Source of the DNA: CAYQDR01 sp964416315
GTDB taxonomy: Bacteria; Methylomirabilota; Methylomirabilia; Rokubacteriales; DASRDR01
DNA length: 41,250 bases
Direction: 5' to 3'
NCBI GenBank assembly: GCA_964416315.1
Contig: CAYQDR010000029.1
Location: forward strand, 1-41,250
In this document: positions 9,668-15,657 of the stretch, piece by piece
How positions within the stretch are numbered: position 1 is the stretch's first letter
How the letters are laid out: each line of letters starts with the position of its first letter
Position numbers and translations under genes: made by a program
The notes under the pieces: generated by a model
Databases searched by the model: none
Told to the model about the DNA's origin: nothing
The model's input: only the letters and a program-made list of their open reading frames with translations

Positions 9668-10426
9668 GTGCTGCCGCGCATCGGGATCACCGGATCCGTC
9701 TTCCTCCACCAGCGGCTCGGCACGCGCCGGACGTTCCTGAATGAGCCGTACGTCCTCGCGATCCGTGACGCGGGTGGCCTCCCGCTGATCGTCACGCCCG
9801 CCCACGACGGCGAGAGCCTCCGGGAGCTCTACGAGCTGCTCGACGGGCTCGTCCTGTCGGGCGGGGAAGACGTCGAGCCCCGACGCTACGGGGAGACGCC
9901 CGCCCACCCGAGCGTCGAGGCGGTGCCCGAGCGGGACGCGATGGAGTTCAGGCTCTTCGAGTGGGCGCGGGCGGACGGGCTCCCCGTGCTGGCGATCTGC
10001 CGCGGGATCCAGGTGCTCAACGTGGCGCTCGGCGGCAGCCTCTACCAGGACCTGCCGGCCGACGGCCCCCCCGGTGACGTCCAGCACGACCAGGCGAAGG
10101 CGGCCCCGCCGGTGCCGCGGCCACGACCGAGCCACGCCGTCACGGTGCTGCCCGGGTCGTTCCTCGCCGACCTCGTCGGCGAGGGCGAGATCCCCGTCAA
10201 CAGCATGCACCACCAGGGGATCAAGGCCCTGGCGCCTGCCCTGTTCCCGGTGGCCTATGCGCCGGACCGGCTCGTCGAGGGCGTCGAGGCGAACGACCCT
10301 GCCCCCTCGGGCTTCCTGGTCGGCGTCCAGTGGCACCCCGAGGAGCTCGCGCTCGCCGGGGATGCCCCGTCACGCCGACTCTTCGAAGGGTTCGTCACCG
10401 CGGCCGCGAAGCGCCAGCGCCGCTGA
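9668..10426 (+). CDS. Class-I glutamine amidotransferase-like hydrolase (peptidase C26, gamma-glutamyl-GABA hydrolase type)
   Basis: Likely cleaves gamma-glutamyl amides such as gamma-glutamyl-GABA (PuuD-like). 252 aa from GTG 9668. The first conserved residues, LPRIGITGS, follow at once, which supports this start. Oxyanion region LSGGEDVEPRRYGE at 64-77; nucleophile Cys111 in LAICRGIQVLN; SMHHQGI at 179-185; His223 and Glu225 in GVQWHPEE. The triad is complete. It diverges from the gamma-glutamyltransferase unit, which suggests a shared gamma-glutamyl metabolism, but no puu or GABA genes are present to confirm the substrate. Confidence 0.9.
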   Translation: MLPRIGITGSVFLHQRLGTRRTFLNEPYVLAIRDAGGLPLIVTPAHDGESLRELYELLDGLVLSGGEDVEPRRYGETPAHPSVEAVPERDAMEFRLFEWARADGLPVLAICRGIQVLNVALGGSLYQDLPADGPPGDVQHDQAKAAPPVPRPRPSHAVTVLPGSFLADLVGEGEIPVNSMHHQGIKALAPALFPVAYAPDRLVEGVEANDPAPSGFLVGVQWHPEELALAGDAPSRRLFEGFVTAAAKRQRR

Positions 10427-10456
10427 GACCGGCGCGCTCGCCGAGCGAGCGGTCGG

Positions 10457-11020
10457 TCAGCGGGGCCAGATCGCCGCCAGGGGCAGGGTGAGTCCGGGGA
10501 ACGGGGTGGGCGTGAAGTCTGCCGTTCCCGTCCGCTCCGCGACCTGTCGGTAGGTCGTCCCCGCGAGTGCGTAGGCCGTCAGCCGTCGGGCCTCGCTGTC
10601 GAGTAGCCAGTAGTGGGGGACGCCGAAGCGGGCGTAGAGCTCCCGCTTGACGCCGCGGTCGCGGGCCTCCGTGGTCGGCGAGAGCACCTCCACGACGAGG
10701 TCCGGTGGCCCCTCGATCGCGCGGGCCGTGACGAGCGACAGGCGCTCGGCGCGGACGAAGACCAGGTCCGGCTGGACGACCGACGTGCGGGCGAGGATCA
10801 CGTCGACCGGGGCCACGTACACCTCGCCGAGATCGTGCGCGCGGACATGCTTGTCCAGCGCGCTGGCGAGGTTCAGCACGACCTTCTGGTGGCGCGGGGC
10901 CGGGGCCGGCGTCACGCCCAGCTCGCCGTCGAGGATCTCGTACCGTCGGCCGTCGTCGGGCAGCGCGCAGTAGTCCTCGTATGTGAGGGCGCCGCGCGCG
11001 GTGTCGCCGGGTGTCCCCAT
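10457..11020 (-). CDS. Uma2-family (DUF820) PD-(D/E)XK endonuclease-like protein, copy 1
   Basis: 187 aa from ATG 11020, with GGGAG about 8 nt upstream. Carries the family blocks LTYEDYCALPDDGRRYEIL, the core PPDLVVEVLSPTTEARDRGVK (split here as PPDLVVEVLSP and TTEARDRGVK) and the Lys-to-Tyr segment KRELYARFGVPHYWLLD, giving the Asp-Glu-Lys nuclease signature. The family is very common in cyanobacteria and other multicellular or soil bacteria; its biological role is unsettled. A same-length paralogue at 30392 is about two-thirds identical by eye. This copy stands alone, whereas the other heads a HEPN-nucleotidyltransferase operon. Convergent with the C26 gene. Confidence 0.85.
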   Translation of the reverse strand: MGTPGDTARGALTYEDYCALPDDGRRYEILDGELGVTPAPAPRHQKVVLNLASALDKHVRAHDLGEVYVAPVDVILARTSVVQPDLVFVRAERLSLVTARAIEGPPDLVVEVLSPTTEARDRGVKRELYARFGVPHYWLLDSEARRLTAYALAGTTYRQVAERTGTADFTPTPFPGLTLPLAAIWPR

Positions 11021-11079
11021 GCCGTCCACTCCCGGACCATCGTAGCACGCCGCGGCGTCTCTGCTGCCGCGGGCGCCGC

Positions 11080-11349
11080 CTAGCCATCCAGCTCGACCGC
11101 CGACCGCCGGAGCGGGCGGATGATCCGGTGGTCCGGCTGGCGGTCGCTCCCGTCGGCCTTCTTCTCGTTCGCGAACGCGAGGTAGCTCACGCGGTCCTCC
11201 CCCCGCAGGATCGCCGTCAGCGCGTCGGCGACGAGCGCGCCCGCGTCGATCTCGAGCGAGAGAAACGGCCCGCTCGCCCCCGTCTTCGCCCACGCCGCGC
11301 CGACCTCCTGGCGCCCGTTCCGCATCCGTCGCACGCCCGTCGCTCCCAT
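11080..11349 (-). CDS. Small DUF736-like protein
   Basis: 89 aa. ATG 11349 is fixed by a strong AGGAGG 6 nt upstream. The sequence has EVGAAWAKTGASGPFLSLEI and later YLAFANEKKADGSDRQPDHRIIR, matching the Gly-Ala-x-Trp-x-Lys ... Phe-x-Asn-x-Lys-Lys ... Pro-Asp-x-Arg-Ile pattern of DUF736-type proteins. Many of those occur on plasmids and integrative elements; function unknown. It follows the prepilin gene by 14 nt and is probably co-transcribed. Family call is by memory of the pattern only. Confidence 0.6.
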   Translation of the reverse strand: MGATGVRRMRNGRQEVGAAWAKTGASGPFLSLEIDAGALVADALTAILRGEDRVSYLAFANEKKADGSDRQPDHRIIRPLRRSAVELDG

Positions 11350-11363
11350 GCCCCGCCTCCTCT

Positions 11364-11825
11364 TCAACGCCGGCGCGCGGGGTCCTCCACGCGCACCCGG
11401 CCCAGGATGTTGACGATCACCCGGCGGACCTCGCCGCCCGAGCGCACGGTGATCGTGCCGAAGGGGACCGCGAAGCCCTTCGGGGAGAAGCGGATCGTGG
11501 TGTTGCTCGATGCGACCACGCCGTCCACGAGCGCGCTCGGCCCCTCGACGGTGCGCGCCGCGTCCCGAGGGTCCTCGACGACGCGGAACCCCCGACCGTC
11601 GGGCTCGATGACCAGCGCGTGCATGACGCCGGTGGCGCGGGCACGCGATTTCGTGAGGTGCACCGCGCCGTAGAGGTCGGCCGCGGCGCTCTGGACCCGC
11701 ATCGCCGTCACGACCCGCCCGACGACGGGCGCGGTCACCCCGACCCCTACGGCCATCACGGCCACCACGATCCCGAACTCGACGAGCGTGAAGCCCCTTG
11801 ACCATCTGGTCGCGACATTGTCCAT
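11364..11825 (-). CDS. GspH/FimT-type pseudopilin or minor pilin
   Basis: 153 aa from ATG 11825 (MDNVATRW); upstream in-frame starts reach 11924 but read as low-complexity Arg/Gly/Ser sequence. The class III prepilin signal RGFTLVEFGIVVAVMAVGVG shows the prepilin-peptidase site after Gly, Phe at +1 and Glu at +5, followed by the hydrophobic helix. The GspH-like globular part follows, ending in FSPKGFAVPFGTITV. Such proteins enter type IV pili or type II secretion pseudopili. No secretion ATPase, peptidase or other pilin lies nearby, so this is an orphan. 11826-12107 upstream holds no other gene that I can see. Confidence 0.8.
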   Translation of the reverse strand: MDNVATRWSRGFTLVEFGIVVAVMAVGVGVTAPVVGRVVTAMRVQSAAADLYGAVHLTKSRARATGVMHALVIEPDGRGFRVVEDPRDAARTVEGPSALVDGVVASSNTTIRFSPKGFAVPFGTITVRSGGEVRRVIVNILGRVRVEDPARRR

Positions 11826-12107
11826 CTGCTCGCGGCGCCTTCGGCCTGCGGTCTCCGGGCCGCCGCTCACTTCCGGGGCCTGCGGCCTTCGCGACGCCGC
11901 TCCCTTTTCCGAAGCGCTTCCCATCGCCGGCCCTCCTCGCGACCGGTGAGGAGAGCAACGGCGGTGCCACGGCGCGCGGCGAGCGTGGCGGGGGGCGCCC
12001 GTGCGAAGCGGCGCGGGGTTAGCGGCGAAGCGTCGGCGGCGGCCGCGGCCGGCGCCGTCAGCGAACCGGTACGGGGTGGAGCGAAAGCGATGCGGCGCGG
12101 GGGGAGG

Positions 12108-12956
12108 TCAGGCGAGCCGGAAGCGCGGCGGGTCGGCGGTCCGCCGGCGCACGCGCCCCTCGCGCTCGAGCTTCGCGAGGTGCGACTGCACCGAGAGCCG
12201 CGCGACCGGGTGCAGCGCCGGGTCCACGTCCCGGTAGACGCGCGCGACGATCTCGGCGACCGTCTCGGCGCCCGCGCCGAGCGCGGCGAGGATCTGTGCC
12301 TCCCGCTCGAGCCGGTGCGCGATGTACTCCTCGATCACCGGCCGCGCCGGCTCGAGCACGGGCCCATGGCCCGGGTAGATCCGCTGGATGTCGAGGGCGA
12401 GGAGCCCGCGGAGCGAGGCGAGATACTGCCCGAGGTCGCCGTCGTCCGGCGGGATCACGGTCGTCGAGCCCCCCAGGATGAGGTCGCCCGTGAACAGCGC
12501 GCGCTCCTCCTCGAGGTAGTAGCAGAGGTGATCGGACGCGTGGCCCGGCGTGTGGATGGCGCGGAGCGTCACGCCTTCCCCCCGGACCACGGCGCCGTCG
12601 GCGAGCGGCTCCATCGGGACCGGCAGGCTCGGGTCGTTGACGACGAGCTTCCCGACGGGGATCCGCGGGTAGGCCCGGCGGACGTCAGGGACACCGCCCA
12701 TGTGGTCGCGGTGCCGGTGGGTGAGGAGGGCGTGCGGGATGCCGCCCAGCCGCTCCGTCGCGAGGAAGGTCTTGAGCAGCGGGACGTAGTCGGGGACGCC
12801 CGCGCCCGTGTCGAGGAGGATCGGCTCGCGGGCGCCGACCAGGTAGGTGTTGGTCCCGGGGCCCGTCATGAGCCCGGGGTTCAAGCCGAGGACGCGCCGG
12901 ACGAGCGGGGTGAGGCGGATCGTCCTGGGGAAGTCGGACGGCCGGAACTCAGGCAC
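12108..12956 (-). CDS. Metallo-beta-lactamase-fold hydrolase with C-terminal winged helix (LACTB2-like)
   Basis: 282 aa from GTG 12956. Metal-binding motif HRHRDH at residues 80-85 (LLTHRHRDHMGG), then HTPGHASDH, the Asp in LFTGDLILGG, and the final His in YPGHGPV. A winged-helix tail (ARLSVQSHLAKLEREGRVRR) is the feature of the LACTB2/MBL-associated subfamily, some of which act on RNA or thioesters. The start codon lies inside the end of the NUDIX gene (8-nt overlap), so the two are translationally coupled. The pairing of this MBL type with a NUDIX hydrolase hints at acyl-CoA or nucleotide diphosphate metabolism. Confidence 0.88.
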   Translation of the reverse strand: MPEFRPSDFPRTIRLTPLVRRVLGLNPGLMTGPGTNTYLVGAREPILLDTGAGVPDYVPLLKTFLATERLGGIPHALLTHRHRDHMGGVPDVRRAYPRIPVGKLVVNDPSLPVPMEPLADGAVVRGEGVTLRAIHTPGHASDHLCYYLEEERALFTGDLILGGSTTVIPPDDGDLGQYLASLRGLLALDIQRIYPGHGPVLEPARPVIEEYIAHRLEREAQILAALGAGAETVAEIVARVYRDVDPALHPVARLSVQSHLAKLEREGRVRRRTADPPRFRLA

Positions 12957-13749
12957 GCGGGCGCACCACCGCGTCCCGGTCGAACAGGCCGTACTGGGCC
13001 GTGCCCAGCCGGTCGATGATCCCGTGGAACTTCTGGCGGCCGTCCGCGTGGTGGGTCCAGAGGGCGTCGTACGAGTCGAACTGGGCGAGGTACTGGACGC
13101 CGTATTCGGCGGGCTCCGCCATCGGCCACTCACCGGCCCGAAAGCGCGCGTACGCCGCGGCCGGCGCGACCCAGAAGCCCTCGGAGGTCTCCTCGAGGAT
13201 GAGCCGCGGCGTCTGCCCGCGCGGTACGGGGCAGAGGAAGAAGCGGGCCGAGAAGCGGATCGGGCTCGAGGGCGGCGTGACGAAGTGCGAGAGGTAGGCG
13301 AGCGGCGCCAGGTCGGCGGTCCAGGCCTCGTCGGCCAGGATCGCCGTGAACGAGCGCTCGCCGCGGACGAGCGCCCGCCGGTGCGCTTCGAGGCGCGCCG
13401 CGGTCGCCGGGGGGCCGGCCTCGACCGCCCGGCCGGCCGCGTCCACGGCGAGGAGCAACCCCGTCTCCTCGAAGAGCTCGCGCACGGCGGTCAGCCAGTA
13501 CGCCAGCGGCGGCACCTCGGCGTCGGCGGGCCCGAGGCGCGCGGCAGCCGCCTCGGGCGCGAGGCCGCGCGTACGCGCGAGCGCGTCCGGGCGGCGGTCG
13601 GCGAGATCGACCTTGCCGCCGGGGAAGGCGTAGTAGCCGCCGAGGAAGCGCATCCCGCGGGCCCGGCGGATCAGGTAGCACTCCAGGGGTGCCGGGCTCG
13701 CGGGTCGGACGAGGACGACGGAGGCGGCGGGAGTGGGCTCGACGGGCAC
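12949..13749 (-). CDS. NUDIX hydrolase with an inserted NUDIX box (NUDT19-like)
   Basis: 266 aa from GTG 13749. The chain begins with AASVVLVRPASPAPLECYLIRR, the usual first strand (written in parts: AASVVLVRP and LECYLIRR). FPGGKVD opens the NUDIX box but RELFEETGLLL comes about 40 residues later. A standard box has fewer than 25 residues between these, and such an insertion is known from the NUDT19 coenzyme A diphosphatase type. So CoA or a CoA ester is a plausible substrate (inference). TACACT lies 7 nt before the GTG start, with no ribosome-binding site, suggesting a leaderless message. Confidence 0.85.
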   Translation of the reverse strand: MPVEPTPAASVVLVRPASPAPLECYLIRRARGMRFLGGYYAFPGGKVDLADRRPDALARTRGLAPEAAAARLGPADAEVPPLAYWLTAVRELFEETGLLLAVDAAGRAVEAGPPATAARLEAHRRALVRGERSFTAILADEAWTADLAPLAYLSHFVTPPSSPIRFSARFFLCPVPRGQTPRLILEETSEGFWVAPAAAYARFRAGEWPMAEPAEYGVQYLAQFDSYDALWTHHADGRQKFHGIIDRLGTAQYGLFDRDAVVRPRA

Positions 13750-13756
13750 GACGGGA

Positions 13757-13762
13757 AGTGTA
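13757..13762 (-). promoter_or_regulatory. Candidate -10 box of the NUDIX-MBL pair
   Basis: TACACT on the minus strand, 7 nt before the GTG start. No good -35 was found. Listed because the spacing matches five other start sites in the window. Confidence 0.4.
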
Positions 13763-13808
13763 GCACGAGGGTTCGCCCCGGGTCGGCCGGGGGAGCGCCG
13801 AGGGGGGC

Positions 13809-13855
13809 TTGACAGAGCGGCCGCCCCGCATATACTTAACCGTGTGGTTAAGTAT
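13809..13855 (+). promoter_or_regulatory. arsR promoter with overlapping operator palindrome
   Basis: TTGACA (13809-13814), 16-bp spacer, TATACT (13831-13836). A perfect palindrome with arms ATACTTAAC (13832-13840) and GTTAAGTAT (13847-13855) around CGTGTG covers the -10 box and the GTG start codon. It is typical of ArsR-family self-regulation: bound repressor would block RNA polymerase. The second arm is coding (Val-Lys-Tyr). Confidence 0.8.
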
Positions 13856-14290
13856 CGACCCGGTCTCGACGCGACCTTCGCGGCCCTCGCGGACCCGACA
13901 CGCCGGGCGATCCTCCGGCGCCTCGCGCGCGGGGAGGCGTCGGTGACGGTGCTCGCCCGGCCGTTCGCCGTCTCGCTCCCCGCGATCTCGAAACACCTCT
14001 CCGTGCTCGAGCGGGCGGGTCTGCTCGTCCGCGCGCGGGACGGGCGGGTCCACCGGTGCTGCCTCGTGGCGGGACCCATGAAGCGGGCGGAGGACTGGAT
14101 CGCGCGCTACCGGGGCTACTGGGAGGGGCAGCTCGACGCCCTCGCCCGCTACCTCGGCGACCCCACGCACACGGAGGAGGACGGATGGCCGACGCGACGA
14201 CGCGCTCCGAGACCACGCTCCACCTCGCGCGGACCTTCGCGGCGACGCGGGAGGCGGTCTTCCGCGCCTGGACGGACCCCGAGGCCCTGA
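13844..14290 (+). CDS. ArsR-family transcriptional regulator (SRPBCC-partner type)
   Basis: Winged-helix repressor, GTG start 13844, read as VKYRPGLDATFAALADPTRR. The DNA-recognition helix region is FAVSLPAISKHLSVLERAGL, followed by a wing with RDGRVHRC. The non-metal subtype ends in WEGQLDALARYLG and is normally co-transcribed with an AHSA1/SRPBCC gene, as here. The product is 148 aa, about 35 longer than usual, because no stop occurs where the partner gene begins; the last 35 residues are Arg/Pro/Ser-rich and simply overlap the next gene out of frame (106-nt overlap). The start is 7 nt after the -10 box and sits inside the operator. Confidence 0.88.
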   Translation: MVKYRPGLDATFAALADPTRRAILRRLARGEASVTVLARPFAVSLPAISKHLSVLERAGLLVRARDGRVHRCCLVAGPMKRAEDWIARYRGYWEGQLDALARYLGDPTHTEEDGWPTRRRAPRPRSTSRGPSRRRGRRSSAPGRTPRP

Positions 14291-14640
14291 AGCGCTGGTG
14301 GGGCCCGGCGGGGTACGCGACGCCGAGCGCGGAGGTGGACCTCCGCGTCGGCGGGCGCTACCGCCTCGGGATGCGGAAGCTCCCGGACGGCGAGGTCTTC
14401 TACCTCTCCGGGGTCTTCCGCGAGGTGCGACCGCCCGAGCGGCTCGTCTACACCTGGCGCTGGGAGGCGGAGCCCGAGCTGGGCGAGACGCGGGTGACCG
14501 TCGAGTTCCGCGACCGGGGCGGCTCGACCGAAGTCGTGCTGACGCACGAGTTCTTTCCGAACGCCGACGTCCGCCAGCAGCACGAGTACGGCTGGGGGAG
14601 CTGTCTCGACCGGCTGGCCGGAGCGCTCCAGGAGGTGTGA
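14185..14640 (+). CDS. SRPBCC/AHSA1-family protein
   Basis: 151 aa START-like hydrophobic-ligand-binding domain. ATG 14185 has GGAGGAGGA just upstream. Conserved parts: LARTFAATREAVFRAWTDPE, LKRWWGPAG, then the FREVRPPERLVYTWRWE strand and the C-terminal helix GWGSCLDRLAGAL. Genes of this type paired with ArsR regulators are common; the ligand is usually unknown. It may sense or carry a small hydrophobic compound whose level controls the regulator. Confidence 0.88.
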   Translation: MADATTRSETTLHLARTFAATREAVFRAWTDPEALKRWWGPAGYATPSAEVDLRVGGRYRLGMRKLPDGEVFYLSGVFREVRPPERLVYTWRWEAEPELGETRVTVEFRDRGGSTEVVLTHEFFPNADVRQQHEYGWGSCLDRLAGALQEV

Positions 14641-14641
14641 G

Positions 14642-14773
14642 ATGCCCGACATCGTCAAGCGCCACGCGGAGACGGGGGAGCGGGTGCCGTACTTCACCGA
14701 ATAACGCAAGGGCTGGGACCGCTACTACTGGCGACCCTGGCGGCGGTACTTCGCGCGGCGGCGGAAGACGTAG
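14642..14773 (+). pseudogene. Small gene of 43 codons with an in-frame TAA
   Basis: ATG follows the SRPBCC stop by 1 nt (TGA-G-ATG). The frame reads MPDIVKRHAETGERVPYFTE, then TAA, then RKGWDRYYWRPWRRYFARRR and KT before TAG. The sequence after the TAA is aromatic and basic and looks protein-like, so a one-base change (for example TAC to TAA) may have cut a short basic protein. It could also be only a 20-residue peptide. I do not recognise the family. Confidence 0.4.
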
Positions 14774-14808
14774 CCCCCCGGGCCCCCGGCCAGGGGTACT
14801 CTGGAGCC

Positions 14809-15528
14809 GTGCGGGTCCTGATCGGCACGTCCGGCTACAACTACCCCGAGTGGAAGGGGAGCTTCTACCCCGCCGACCTCGCCGCGGCGAAGATGCTCCC
14901 GTACTACGGCGAGCGCTTCCCGACGGTGGAGATCAACGCGACGTTCTACCGGATGCCCAACGCGAAGACCATCCAAGGCTGGGCGGCCGCGACGCCCCCG
15001 CCGTTCGTCTTCGGGCTGAAGGCCCCCAAGCGCATAACCCACGACGCCCGCCTGCGCGACGTGGACGAGCCGCTCCGCTATTTGTGCGACACGATCCGCG
15101 GGCTCGGGTCGAAGCTCGGCCCCGTCCTCTTCCAGCTCCCGCCGACCTTCCGAAAGGACCTGGACCGGCTCGGCGACCTGCTGGTGCGGCTTCCCCGGGA
15201 TCTCCGGTGTGCCTTCGAGTTCCGTCACGCCTCGTGGTTCACCGACGACCTGTATGACCTCCTCCGCACGCGGAACGCGGCGCTCTGCGTCGCGGACACG
15301 GAGGCGGGGACGACGCCGCTCGTCGCGACCGCGGACTTCGGCTACTTCCGCCTGCGCGACGAGGGGTACGGGCCGGCCGAGCTGGAGGGCTGGCGCGACA
15401 CGATCCGGCGGCTCGGGGCGGGGTGGGGGGAGGCCTTGGTCTACTTCAAGCACGAGGAGTCGGGGACCGGCCCCGCCCTCGCCCGGGCCCTCGGGGCGCT
15501 CTTCGCCCCCTCCGACGCCGCCCGCTGA
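14809..15528 (+). CDS. DUF72-family protein (TIM-barrel, YecE-like)
   Basis: 239 aa from GTG 14809. The hallmark start LIGTSGYNYPEWKGSFYP is followed by EINATFYRMPNAKTIQGWA, FGLKAPKRITHDARL, LGPVLFQLPPTF, and FEFRHASWF, all conserved in DUF72/YecE. Function is unknown, although a metal-dependent hydrolase-like TIM barrel is assumed. TACTCT lies 6 nt before the GTG. The gap 15529-15657 after it holds no visible gene. Confidence 0.92.
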   Translation: MRVLIGTSGYNYPEWKGSFYPADLAAAKMLPYYGERFPTVEINATFYRMPNAKTIQGWAAATPPPFVFGLKAPKRITHDARLRDVDEPLRYLCDTIRGLGSKLGPVLFQLPPTFRKDLDRLGDLLVRLPRDLRCAFEFRHASWFTDDLYDLLRTRNAALCVADTEAGTTPLVATADFGYFRLRDEGYGPAELEGWRDTIRRLGAGWGEALVYFKHEESGTGPALARALGALFAPSDAAR

Positions 15529-15657
15529 CCGGAGGGGACTGCTGCCCGGCCGAGGCCGTCAGCACCGACGGAAGAAGAAGTAGCGGTCGTCGGGAGACAG
15601 AGGGCCCGGGCCCACTCGACAGGGAGCCAGTCGGGCCGCGTCAGGGGCATCTCGGGG

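Noticed and set aside
15529..15657. A tRNA or small RNA gene after DUF72
   Set aside because: No cloverleaf or strong promoter; only a GGGCCCGGGCCC palindrome.
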